Source: DATFDN01 sp963818885
Lineage (GTDB): Bacteria > Pseudomonadota > Alphaproteobacteria > Acetobacterales > Acetobacteraceae
Reading direction: 5' to 3'
NCBI GenBank assembly: GCA_963818885.1
Contig: CAWFTP010000006.1
Span: forward strand, 558,001-622,000
Length of the DNA stretch: 64,000 bases
Shown here: piece by piece, positions 19,329 through 28,202 of the stretch
Numbering within the stretch: position 1 is the first letter of the stretch
How the letters are laid out: each line of letters opens with the position of its first letter
The notes under the pieces: model-generated
Databases searched by the model: none
What the model was told of the DNA's origin: nothing
The model's input: the letters and a program-made list of their open reading frames with translations, nothing else
Made by a program: the position numbers and the translations under genes

Positions 19329-19789
19329 ATGCCGGAAGCCAAGCTCGCCCCCAACTTGCCGGCCTGGATGCGGGAGCACGCCGAGCGCTACATCGCGAGC
19401 GGCGGCGCCGACGGGCACATGTATCGGATGAAGCAGCCGGGCCGGCCGGCGATGACGGTGCCGTCGCTGCTGCTGACGACGACCGGACGCAAGTCGCGGA
19501 GAGCGGTTCATCTTCCCGCTGTTCTACGGCAAGGCCGGGAACAGCTACATCGTCGTCGCCTCCAAGGGCGGCGCGCCCGAGCATCCCGGCTGGTACCGCA
19601 ACATCCTCGCCGACCCCGATGTCGAGGTCCAGGTCGGCACGACGAGGCTGAAGGCGCGCGCCAGGACCGCGACCGGCGAGGAGCGGGCGAGGCTCTGGGG
19701 AGAAGGCGCTGGAGTTCTGGCCGCCCTATGCGGACTATCAGCAGAAGACGACGCGCGAGATCCCCGTCGTCGTGCTCGATCCGGTGTAG
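19329..19789 (+). CDS. Deazaflavin-dependent nitroreductase family protein (two frameshifts)
   Basis: About 153 residues starting ATG 19329 (PEAKLAPNLPAWMREHAE). It belongs to the F420/flavin split-barrel Ddn family: RPAMTVPSLLLTTTGRKS, then after an extra base near 19497 ERFIFPLFYGKAGNSYIVV and GGAPEHPGWYRNILADPDV. A second extra G near 19696 leads to EKALEFWPPYADYQQKTTRE and the stop at 19787. Cofactor and substrate are not deducible. A phased TGTACA array begins about 14 nt after the stop. Confidence 0.8.
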
Positions 19790-19799
19790 GGGCGCGCAT

Positions 19800-19940
19800 T
19801 TGTGCACACAACGCCTGCCCGAGCCGGCCGAGGTGTGTACATAAGCGCAAATCGCCGGCCCGAGTTGGGTACATGCCTTGCGATTTGTTGCGCGGCATTG
19901 TGTACATCGCGCGTGACCGGGGCGCGGAGTTGCGTACACA
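19800..19940. repeat. Phased array A: five TTGnGTACA-like sites, 32-33 bp apart
   Basis: Core hexamers start at 19803 (TGCACA), 19836 (TGTACA), 19868 (GGTACA), 19901 (TGTACA) and 19933 (CGTACA), giving spacings of 33, 32, 33 and 32 bp. Most are preceded by TTG or GTG. The DNA between sites is not conserved, so this is an array of short palindromic sites about three helical turns apart rather than a tandem duplication. It lies just downstream of the nitroreductase stop. A second array with the same geometry is at 47777. Confidence 0.75.
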
Positions 19941-19969
19941 GCGCGTAACCACCCAATAACGCATCCTTC

Positions 19970-20011
19970 CCCTCCGCCCCTCGGGGCGGAGGGGCTGGGG
20001 GCGGTGGGGGC
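19970..20011. repeat. GC-rich hairpin repeat, copy 1
   Basis: Begins CCTCCGCCCCTCGGGGCGGA and continues into GGGG-CTGGGGG-CGGTGGGGG. It is identical over 42 bp to the copy at 49440-49482 except for one base, with strong hairpin CCTCCGCCCC/GGGGCGGAGG. Confidence 0.8.
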
Positions 20012-20031
20012 CACGCGCAAGCATAGCCTTC

Positions 20032-20076
20032 CACCTCTCCCTCCGGGAGAGGTCGGCGCGCAGCGCCGGGTGAGGG
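20032..20076. repeat. Palindromic repeat of the GAGAGG/GGGTGAGGG class
   Basis: CACCTCTCCCTCCGGGAGAG then GTCGGCGCGCAGCGCCGGGT then GAGGG. Closely similar to the copy at 48772-48822. Confidence 0.78.
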
Positions 20077-20082
20077 CCACGC

Positions 20083-20366
20083 TCAGACCGACGTCCCCAG
20101 CCCCCCGCTCATCGCCTGCTGCCACACATGGGCATACACGTTGCCGGCGATGAGCTTCTTCTCCTCCGCGGTGAAAGGCGGCGTCGGAAGTTTCATAAAC
20201 AACTCATCCATTATGAACACCTGCACGTCCGCCTTCGTCTGCTCCTTCTCCCAGAAGCGGTCGAGCTCGGCCAGCCGAGCTGCGGCGACGCCAGCAGCTC
20301 CTTGCTGGCGTGCTTGACCCGCTCGCGTGCCGCCTTCTCTAAGCCCTCGTTCTCCGCCGTTGCGTT
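20083..20366 (-). pseudogene. Remnant of type I restriction HsdR, C-terminal tail only
   Basis: About 90 residues recognisable as the extreme C-terminus of HsdR: GLEKAARERVKHASKELLAS, then after a frame change AELDRFWEKEQTKADVQVFI, KLPTPPFTAEEKKLIAGNVY and AHVWQQAMSG, with a stop at 20083. No motor or nuclease domain, HsdM or HsdS gene is present. The fragment overlaps the last residues of the MmeI-like gene, so that gene appears to have replaced an older type I locus at this point. Family assignment rests on the WEKEQT and VYxHVWQQ segments. Confidence 0.72.
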
Positions 20367-23176
20367 GCCCGCCTCGATACCGCAGCCGTCAAGGGTGCGA
20401 CCATGCTCTCATACAATCCGAAAAGATGCTCGACGCGCTCGCGGTCGCCGCTGAACGGGGCGGGGCGATAGAGACGGTCAACGGCGCGATCTACAGCTTC
20501 GTGTGCTCGCCGAAGATTCCTCGGCATCACATTGGTATCGTAGAGATCGGCGAGCGTCGCGCCGGAATGAGCGGCCCGCGCATCCAGCACAGCTTGCGCC
20601 AGCTCACTGAGCGTATCCCTCGCCCGCAGGTCAAATACCGGCCAGGGGAACGGATTATAATTGATACCCGGTGAATACTGGAACCGACTCTCCAGTCGCC
20701 CACCCACGTAGGCCGTCCACGCCATGTGCATACGGGAGGTGATTAGCGCAAAGTGGTATAGCGCAACGTCAAGCGCGACCAGCAGCTTGTTGCTCGGGAT
20801 CGTCGGCGGCTCTAGCCATGCAATGGGCAAATATGACCGACGTTCTGAGCTAACTTCCGGGATCACCATGAACGGTCGGCTCGGCAGGACCGTGACGTGA
20901 TATTCAGTCGGCGTCTTGGCAAGTTGCAACGAAAGGGAGCTCGTCTTTTTGTTCTCACCATCTGGTTCTTTGCGCGGCGGCAGGCGGCCGAGTCGATAAA
21001 GCCGCACGTTTTCCACTACGTCGCGAATTTTGGGCATCGCGCGTAGCTTACCGGGTGCCAGGCCATGCAGGCATACGATCCAGCGGTCGCCACCGTTGAT
21101 ATGCTCGTCCGAGCCGACATATGGACGGATTAGCGAAGCCGCACCCGGCTCGCGGCGGATGAAAGCAGCGCGCTCCGCTCCGCCCATGATAAAGTAACCA
21201 CCATCCACGGGCTTTGATCCCACACGGATCGGCGGCATGCCGCCTCTGGGCCGCCGCGTGCGGGTGACAACCAAATGCGGATTGGCGAGCCGGGATGCGT
21301 CGAAAAGATAGGGCGACAGCGCCCGGTGAAGGCTCTCCGTGGGTTCACCGTCATAGTCCTCATACGAAAACAGGCGGCGGTCGGAAGGAACAGCGTCCCG
21401 CTTTGCCAAGCCGATTATGACGCAATGCACATGCGCCATGCCGCGCGCGTCCGAGCCCCACGCGAAAGTACGGTGCGCGAAAGCGATCTCAAGCTGGTAG
21501 CGGTCGAGGAGCGCCGGCCAGACTTGCGCCACTTGCTCGCCCTGAGTGATCGAATTCGTGGCAACGAAGCCGATCTTGGCACTCCCGGTTTGGATGTATT
21601 CGGCCGCTTTCAAAAACCAAGCGCAAACATAATCGAGCCGTGTTCCCGAAGCTCCGAGGCGGTTCATAAGGCCGGCGGCCTGGTCCTGCTGATGCGCGCC
21701 CCGCATGACGAAGCCGATAAAGGGCGGATTGCCGTAAACGTACGAACACTCCGCCGCCGGCAGCACCGCGTTCCAATCGGTTTCGAGCGCATCAGCATGG
21801 TGAATATGCGGTGCGACCACGAGCGGGATACGGGCATAAACTTGTCCGAATTCCAGCGACAAGCGCACATTCATGATGTGGTCCATCATCCACAGCGCTA
21901 CCTCAGCTATGCGCGCCGGGAATTCCCCAATCTCTATGCCATAGAACTGGCTCACGTCGATTTTAGAAAGCCTCGTCACGTCGAACTCGCGCTGACCCTT
22001 CGGATTCAGCTCCTTGATTATCTCGGTTTCGAGCGCGCGCAGTTCTCGGTAGGCGATAATGAGAAAGTTGCCGCAGCCGCAAGCAGGATCAAAGAAGCGC
22101 ATACTCGCCAGCTTGTCCTGAAAGCTCCGCAGCGCTGCCGCACGACCGGTGTCCCGGCGCGCCTTCAGCCGGACGAATTCCCCCCGCAGATCATCGAGGA
22201 ACAGCGGTTCGATAACCTTGAGGATGTTCTTCTCGGTCGTGTAATGGGCACCCTGGGCCCGCCGCTCGCGCGCGTTCATGACCGATTGGAACAGTGCGCC
22301 GAAAATCGCGGGCGATATCGCATCCCAAGAAAATTCGCATGCTTCGAGAAGGCGTTCCCGCATTGCCCTGTTGAAAGCGGGGATCGGCAGTCGCTCGGCG
22401 AACAGGTCGCCGTTGATGTAGGCGAACTGTTTCAAGTCTTCGTCTAGGGTCCTTTGCCGTCGGTCCTCCGGCGTGTTGAGCACGTCGAACAGGCTGCTTA
22501 ACCACGGGCCGGTGTCGCTGCCGTCCTCTCCGGTGCGGTCCCGGATCAAGGCGTCGAAAATCCCGCGCGGCTCGAATATGCCGGTATCGTCGGCGAAAAG
22601 ACAAAACAGCAGCCGCACCAAGAGCCTTTCGAGCTCGTGGCCGGTGTAGCCAGCCTCTTTCAGCGCGTCATGGAGCTTACCCATAAGCTCCGACGCTTGG
22701 ATGTTGACGGGGTCCTGATCGCGGAAAGTGCGCTTCTGCACGCCGATGATGAAGCCGAACGCTTCCACGTTGGGCGGCAGATCGGCCAGGGTAAAGCGGA
22801 CAGGCTCCGTGCATTCGTCGAGATCGTGCAGCTCGAAAGTCTGAAAGTCGCTCAGGAGAATGTAGCGCGGAAGCTCCACTTCCTTGAGGCCCGGAAAATA
22901 ATCGAGTGCTTGTGTCTTCGCAGGGATGAGGCTCTGGCCCGCACTTTTCTGCTCGACCAGCAGCACGCCTTTCCAGAACAGGTCGATGAAGCCACGCTTC
23001 GCACCCAACAGCTTCACCGGCTCCTCGAAGCTCGCGACGCGGCGGCGCTTGACGCCGAACACTTCAAAAAAGTCGTTGTAGAAGCTCTGGGTTTCGCCCT
23101 TCTCGTAATGGGCGTCTTTCCATTCCTCGGCGAACGCTGCGGCCCGCACGCGAATTTCGTTCCAGCTTAGCCGCAA
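20339..23176 (-). CDS. MmeI-like type IIG restriction-modification enzyme
   Basis: 945 residues, intact. The N-terminal domain carries a D-x(n)-ExK nuclease signature in GFIDLFWKGVLLVEQKSAG (about residues 61-79). The methyltransferase domain has motif I FDPACGCGNFLIIAYREL (about 360) and motif IV YVYGNPPFIGFV; a target-recognition region follows to about residue 850. This order (N-terminal nuclease, helical spacer, N6-adenine MTase, TRD) is that of MmeI-family enzymes that cut and methylate with one chain. The start lies 28 nt after the stop of the unknown 238-residue gene, so it is the third gene of the Panacea operon. The region looks less GC-rich than its surroundings. Confidence 0.88.
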   Translation of the reverse strand: MRLSWNEIRVRAAAFAEEWKDAHYEKGETQSFYNDFFEVFGVKRRRVASFEEPVKLLGAKRGFIDLFWKGVLLVEQKSAGQSLIPAKTQALDYFPGLKEVELPRYILLSDFQTFELHDLDECTEPVRFTLADLPPNVEAFGFIIGVQKRTFRDQDPVNIQASELMGKLHDALKEAGYTGHELERLLVRLLFCLFADDTGIFEPRGIFDALIRDRTGEDGSDTGPWLSSLFDVLNTPEDRRQRTLDEDLKQFAYINGDLFAERLPIPAFNRAMRERLLEACEFSWDAISPAIFGALFQSVMNARERRAQGAHYTTEKNILKVIEPLFLDDLRGEFVRLKARRDTGRAAALRSFQDKLASMRFFDPACGCGNFLIIAYRELRALETEIIKELNPKGQREFDVTRLSKIDVSQFYGIEIGEFPARIAEVALWMMDHIMNVRLSLEFGQVYARIPLVVAPHIHHADALETDWNAVLPAAECSYVYGNPPFIGFVMRGAHQQDQAAGLMNRLGASGTRLDYVCAWFLKAAEYIQTGSAKIGFVATNSITQGEQVAQVWPALLDRYQLEIAFAHRTFAWGSDARGMAHVHCVIIGLAKRDAVPSDRRLFSYEDYDGEPTESLHRALSPYLFDASRLANPHLVVTRTRRPRGGMPPIRVGSKPVDGGYFIMGGAERAAFIRREPGAASLIRPYVGSDEHINGGDRWIVCLHGLAPGKLRAMPKIRDVVENVRLYRLGRLPPRKEPDGENKKTSSLSLQLAKTPTEYHVTVLPSRPFMVIPEVSSERRSYLPIAWLEPPTIPSNKLLVALDVALYHFALITSRMHMAWTAYVGGRLESRFQYSPGINYNPFPWPVFDLRARDTLSELAQAVLDARAAHSGATLADLYDTNVMPRNLRRAHEAVDRAVDRLYRPAPFSGDRERVEHLFGLYESMVAPLTAAVSRRATQRRRTRA

Positions 23177-23204
23177 GCGCTTCCCCTATCCCGGTGCTAG
23201 CGGT

Positions 23205-23921
23205 CTATAGCAGCGGCCCGCTCGTGCCCGTGCCCCGCCGTGTTGCGGCGTCGAGTTCATCAAGCATCTCATTCCAGATCGCGTATGTCTCCTGGATCAT
23301 GGCGTCGAGCGTGCCGAAATCCAGCAGATCGATCCCGTCGATGAAATGCAGGATCGGTGTCCGCGCCCCGGCAGCTGAGGAGTCGAACTGCAAGATGCAT
23401 GGCTCGATGCCGTCCAGATCGGGGTCGGCAATGAACCGTTGGTGCATAACGGAGAAAACGAATTGCCGGGCAGCGCTGGTCAGCCACTTCCGTTCGCGCC
23501 GGGGGTCGATGAAGGGCACGACGGCGCGGCCGCCGATGGCGATCACAGCAGGCGACCAGTAGGAAAGTTTCTCCGAGACGCCGAGGTTGAGCGGGAAAAT
23601 CTCATGGCAGTTGCCGGCGATGCCGCGCTCCGTCGCTAGATCGAAAAGCGCCTTCGCCACACCGAGATTGGCCTTTTCCTCGGCATCGCTTCGGCTCGCC
23701 CTGCCGATCTTGGCGGCGACAGTTTGCCACGGCGCTCGCGCAACGGAGGCGAGCGGTCCTGCCTGGATGTTGAGCAGGTCGAGAATGCTGCTGCGCATCG
23801 GGTCGTAAGAATATGGGGGGCGCGCCAGCTTGATCGCCTCAAGTTGGCGGCGCTTCTGGTCGTGGGGTAACGGGGCAATTCTGGCGAGATCAAGCTGATG
23901 CAGAAAACGGCGCGTCTTCAC
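23205..23921 (-). CDS. Unknown protein paired with Panacea gene; candidate toxin
   Basis: 238 residues, no family recognised. It begins KTRRFLHQLDLARIAPLPHD. A Ser/Asp/Glu-rich helical middle is followed by hydrophobic strands LSYWSPAVIAIGGRAVVPFI, DPRRERKWLTSAARQFVFSV and a C-terminal helix with DLLDFGTLDAMIQETYAIWN. There is no signal peptide or membrane segment. It overlaps the end of the Panacea-domain gene by 32 nt and precedes the MmeI-like gene by 28 nt, so all three should be co-expressed. Panacea domains neutralise diverse toxins encoded next door, so this is the natural toxin candidate; that is inference from position only. Confidence 0.6.
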   Translation of the reverse strand: MKTRRFLHQLDLARIAPLPHDQKRRQLEAIKLARPPYSYDPMRSSILDLLNIQAGPLASVARAPWQTVAAKIGRASRSDAEEKANLGVAKALFDLATERGIAGNCHEIFPLNLGVSEKLSYWSPAVIAIGGRAVVPFIDPRRERKWLTSAARQFVFSVMHQRFIADPDLDGIEPCILQFDSSAAGARTPILHFIDGIDLLDFGTLDAMIQETYAIWNEMLDELDAATRRGTGTSGPLL

Positions 23922-24471
23922 TCGGTTCTCCTATAAGGGGGGCAGGCCCAACACTCACTTTGTGATGCTGGAACAAGTCGCGAATTACGTCATTTGGGAT
24001 GCGCATCCCGAAGCTCATCGAATTGCGCGCCTTGCTGACGACGACATGCCACGGCGCTTTGGGTGCATGGGAAATGTCGACAAGCCGACCCGGCGTTATC
24101 CTCCCGAACAGCGTCATCACCTGCTTGACCCGCCGCCTGACCTCCTCGTCGGTGATGACCGGCAGCGGAGCAATCTCGCCAGTTAGCACGTTCCGCCGAG
24201 TCGCCCGAAACGCTATCGGGTTCCTCCCGGCCGACTTGAAGGCGGCGAACGCGGCGGGATGAACCGGGCCGTATTGCCACGCCTCGAAATAACCTGATAC
24301 TAGAGGTTCCTTCGCCTCCATCATGTGGAGGCCATGAACAAAATAGAGGAGCTTCTGCAAGGCCAGATTGGTGATGGGAATAGCGCCCGCTTCCTCCAAA
24401 ATAAGATTGCAGATGCTTCGTGGATCGTAGGGAGATCCTTCCGAAGCGGGCGGATTTATTTCGTTATTCAT
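23890..24471 (-). CDS. Panacea (DUF4065/SocA-like) domain protein, probable antitoxin
   Basis: 193 residues. The Panacea signature is clear: ALQKLLYFVHGLHMMEAKEP followed by FEAWQYGPVHPAAFAAFKSA, matching the family pattern LQKLLYF...FEAWxYGPV. The domain is known in antitoxins that neutralise many unrelated toxins, and in SocA, a proteolytic adaptor for SocB. A second half (about 110-193) has LFGRITPGRLVDISHAPKAP, where family members keep an LS-H...P motif. Start ATG at 24471 in an AT-rich leader with an inverted repeat. First gene of the three-gene operon. Confidence 0.85.
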   Translation of the reverse strand: MNNEINPPASEGSPYDPRSICNLILEEAGAIPITNLALQKLLYFVHGLHMMEAKEPLVSGYFEAWQYGPVHPAAFAAFKSAGRNPIAFRATRRNVLTGEIAPLPVITDEEVRRRVKQVMTLFGRITPGRLVDISHAPKAPWHVVVSKARNSMSFGMRIPNDVIRDLFQHHKVSVGPAPLIGEPSEDAPFSASA

Positions 24472-24493
24472 GCGAATAAATGGCTACGGGACA

Positions 24494-24523
24494 AATCAAT
24501 TGTTACCGCCCTCCACATTGATT
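24494..24523. promoter_or_regulatory. Inverted repeat upstream of the Panacea gene, possible operator
   Basis: AATCAAT (24494-24500) and ATTGATT (24517-24523) form a 7-bp perfect inverted repeat with a 16-bp spacer, in locally AT-rich DNA 23 nt upstream of the start codon. The position suits autoregulation of the operon, as in many toxin-antitoxin loci. No binding evidence exists. Confidence 0.45.
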
Positions 24524-24740
24524 ACCAGCCGATTCTGGGCGCGCAGCACCCTATCGCAGCATACGGGTTCGCCCCAAGAGGGCCGTCGGGCCGGTCCGCA
24601 CACGGCGCGGCGCGAGAGCGGCCAAACGATCGAGCGCGACGTCCACCCACGCGCCGCCTGAGCACACGCACCGCGCAACCGGTTCCAGCGCGCCGCGAAC
24701 CGTCCTAGCCTCGCCGGTTCCGGAACACAGGAACGCCGCC

Positions 24741-26113
24741 GTGACCCATTTCCTGCCCAACAGCCCGCATGCGCGCGACATGGCATCGGTGCTGCACCCG
24801 CAGACCAACGCCCGCCGCCATCTGGAGGTCGGCCCGTCGATCATGACCCACGGCGACGGCGTGTTCGTCCACGACGACCGGGCAAGCGGTTCCTCGACGC
24901 CGGCGCCGGGCTGTGGTGCGCCTCGCTCGGCTATGCCAGCGAGCGGCTGGCGAAGGTCGCGTACGAGGCGATGCGCACGCTCGGCTACTACCAGATCTTC
25001 CGCCACGCCTCGCACGGCCCGGCGATCGACCTGTCGGAGAAGCTGCTGTCGATCGCGCCCGTCCCGATGTCGAAGGTGCTGCTGCAATGCTCCGGCTCGG
25101 AGGCCAACGACAGCGCCGTCAAGCTGGTGTGGTACCACTGGAACGCCGAGGGCCGGCCGGAGAAGCGCAAGATCATCTCCCGCCAGGGCAGCTATCACGG
25201 CTCCACCTGCGTCGCGATCAGCCTGACCGGCAAGCCCGACTACCACAAGGGTTTCGGCCTGCCGTTCGACGGCTTCCTCTACACCGACTGCCCGCACTAC
25301 TGGCGCGACGCCAGGCCGGGCGAGACCGAGGAACAGTTCTCGCAACGGCTCGCCGACTCGCTCGAATCGCTGATCCTCGCCGAGGGGCCGGAGACGGTCG
25401 GCGCGTTCTGGGCCGATCCGGTGCAGGGCAGCGCCGGCGGCCTGCCGCCGCCCGCCGGCTATTTCGAGAAGATCCAGAAGGTGCTGCGCAAATACGACGT
25501 GCTGCTGGTCGCCGACGAGGTGATCTGCGGCTTCGGGCGCACCGGCAACATGTGGGGCTGCCAGACCTACGGGATCGAGCCCGACATGATCACCTGCGCC
25601 AAGGCGCTGTCGGCGGCGATGCAGCCGATCTCGGCCGTGCTGATGAACGAGCGCATCTTCCAGTCCGTGCTGAAGCAGAGCGACGAATACGGCGCCTTCG
25701 TGCACGGCTACACCTATGCCGGCCATCCGGTGGCCGCCTCGGTCGCGCTGGAGACGCTGCGCATCTACGAGGAGATCGGGATGCTGGAGCACGTCCGCGA
25801 CGTCGAGCCGGTGTTCCTGGAGACGATGGGCGCGCTGCGCGACCATCCGCTGGTCGGCGACTTCAGCGGCGTCGGCCTGATCGGCGGGCTGGAGCTGGTG
25901 CGCGACAAGGCGAGCAAGGCGGAGTTCCCGCCGGAGGTCGGCATCGGCGCCAAGGTCGACGCGCATGCCCGCGAGAACGGGCTGATCCTGCGCATCGTCG
26001 GCAACCGCATCGCCTTCTCCCCGCCGCTGATCATCAGCGCCGACGAGATCGCGGAGATCGGCGCGCGGCTGCGCCGGACGCTCGACGCCACCTGGCGCGA
26101 GGTCGCCGGGTGA
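24741..26113 (+). CDS. Class III PLP-dependent aminotransferase (one frameshift)
   Basis: About 457 residues. ATG 24741 opens THFLPNSPHARDMASVLHPQ. One base is missing near 24885 (after VFVHDDR), then the frame continues KRFLDAGAGLWCASLGYASE into an uninterrupted core. PLP-site features: GSEANDSAVKLVWYHW, SRQGSYHGSTCVAISLTG, LLVADEVICGFGRTG and the Schiff-base Lys in TCAKALSAAMQPISAV. It resembles omega-amino acid:pyruvate transaminases. hyuA begins in the stop codon (GTGA), so the aminotransferase probably works with the hydantoinase/oxoprolinase on a shared nitrogenous substrate. Confidence 0.88.
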
Positions 26114-28202
26114 TCGAGGTCGCCTTCGATATCGGCGGCACGTTCACCGACTTCGTCCTGCGCGACACCGAGACCGGCCGCACCGATATCTGGAAGGTGC
26201 CGACCACCTCCCGCCACCCGGCCGAGGCCGTGGTGGCGGGGCTGGGCGCGCGGGTGGCGGACGGCTCGCTCACGCCGTCGCGGATCGTGCGCGCCTCGCA
26301 CGCCACCACGATCGCGACCAACGCCATCCTGGAGCGCAAGGGCAGCCGCACCGCGCTGCTGACCACGGCGGGGTTCCGCGACATCCTGCTGATCGGGCGG
26401 CAGAAGCGCTACGACACCAACAGCCTGCACATCGACAAGCCGAAGCCGCTGGTGGAGCGCGCCGACATACTGGAGGTCGCCGAACGCGTGACGCCGGACG
26501 GCTCGGTGCTGCTGGCGCTGACCGAGGCGGAAGCAGCGGCCGTGGCCGACCGAGTGGCCAGGGGCGAGTACGAATCGGTCGCCATCGTCTTCCTGCACGC
26601 CTACGCCAATGCGGCGCACGAGGAGCTGCATGGCGACGGCGCTACGGGCGCGCCTGCCCGGCGTGCGATTGTCGCTCTCGTCCGTGATCGCGCCGAAATA
26701 CCGCGAATACGAGCGGACCAGCACCACCGTCGCCAACGCCTATGTCGCCCCGATGGTGGACGAGTATCTCTCGGCGCTGACCGGCTCCTTGCGCGAGCTG
26801 GGGATCGGCACGGCGCTGTCGATCATGCAGTCGAACGGCGGCGTCGTCTCCGCCGACCTCGCCCGCGCCCATCCGATCCGGATCGTCGAATCCGGCCCCG
26901 CCGCCGGCGTGCTGATGTGCGCCGAACTCGCGCGCGAGGAGGGCTGTCCGGCACGTCATGACCTTCGACATGGGCGGCACCACGGCGAAGCTGGGCGCCA
27001 TCGACGACGGCGCGCCGGTCCTGGCGTCGAGCTTCGAGGTCGACGCGGTGAACTACAAGAAGGGCAGCGGCCTGCCGATCAGCGCGATGGCGATCGACCT
27101 GCTGGAGATCGGCGCGGGCGGCGGCAGCATCGCTCGGACGAAAATGGGGCTGATCGCGGTCGGCCCGGACAGCGCCGGCGCGGAACCGGGGCCGGTCTGC
27201 TACGGGCGCGGCGGCACCGCGGCGACGATCACCGACGCCAACCTCGTGCTGGGCTATCTCAATCCCGCCTATTTCAACGGCGGCGCGATGGCGCTCGACC
27301 GCGATGCCGCCGCCGCGCGCGATCGAGCGCGACATCGCCCGGCCCTTGCGCCTGGACGTCGAGGCCGCCGCCTGGGGCATCCACTCGATCGCGAACGCGA
27401 ACATGGAGCGGGCGATGCGCATCGTCTCGATCGAGCGCGGGCGCGATCCGCGCCGCTACGCGCTGGTCGCGTTCGGCGGCGCCGGGCCGCTGCACGCCTG
27501 CAGGCTCGCCCGCGCGCTCGAGGTGCCGCGGGTGATCGTGCCGCGCGGCGCCGGCGTCGGCTCCGCGCTGGGCCTGCTGGTCGCCGACAAGAAGGTCGAT
27601 CTCGGCATGACGCGGGTGCTGCGCCTGAACGAGGCCTCCTCCGAAGTCGTTGCCGACATCTTTTCGCGGCTGGAGGAGCGGGTGACGGCGGAGGTGCGGC
27701 GGATGGACCGTGCGAGCCCGATCGCGCTTCAGCGCAGCGCGTCCATGCGCTACGCCGGACAGGGCTACGAGATTCGCGTCGATCTGCCGGACGGAGCGAT
27801 CGGCGCCGATTACATCACGGCGGCGCTCGCCGCCTTCCACGCCGCCTACAAGCGCGAATACGGCTACAACGACCCTACGGCGCCGGTCGAGGTCAGCGAC
27901 TGGTTCGTCGTTGCCGGCATCGCCGGCAGCCATGTCGATGTGGGCTTTCGCTTCGCCGCGGATGGGACCGATGGCGATCCCGCCGTCGGCGAGCGCGACG
28001 CCTATTTTCCCGAAACCGGCGGCATGGCGCCGCACCAAGGTCATCAGCCGCTACGCCCTGCGGGAGGGCCACCGCATCCGAAGGCCCGGCGCTGATCGAG
28101 GAGCGCGAGTGCACCACCGTGATCCTGCCCGGCGACGCCGCCTCGATAAGCGCGGCGGGCAACCTCGTCATCGACATCAACGACCGGAGCGCCGCGTCGT
28201 GA
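26110..28202 (+). CDS. Hydantoinase/oxoprolinase subunit A (at least four frameshifts)
   Basis: About 697 residues, the expected HyuA length. GTG 26110 overlaps the aminotransferase stop. It starts IEVAFDIGGTFTDFVLRDTE, the ATP-binding ASKHA-type motif, then ASHATTIATNAILERKGSRT. Frame changes near 26630, 26955, 27310 and 28040 each restore recognisable family sequence: SVIAPKYREYERTSTTVANA, MTFDMGGTTAKLGAIDDGAP, RRYALVAFGGAGPLHACRLA, and the C-terminal GPALIEERECTTVILPGD. It is the ATP-dependent subunit opening cyclic amides such as hydantoins or 5-oxoproline. Single-base slips suggest sequencing error. Confidence 0.87.

Noticed and set aside
19800..19940. CRISPR array at the TGTACA sites
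   Set aside because: The repeated unit is only 6-9 bp, with no longer direct repeat, no cas genes and variable 32-33 bp spacing.
24551..25966. Minus-strand frame of 471 codons over the aminotransferase
   Set aside because: The opposite strand carries class III aminotransferase motifs; this frame has no recognisable domains.
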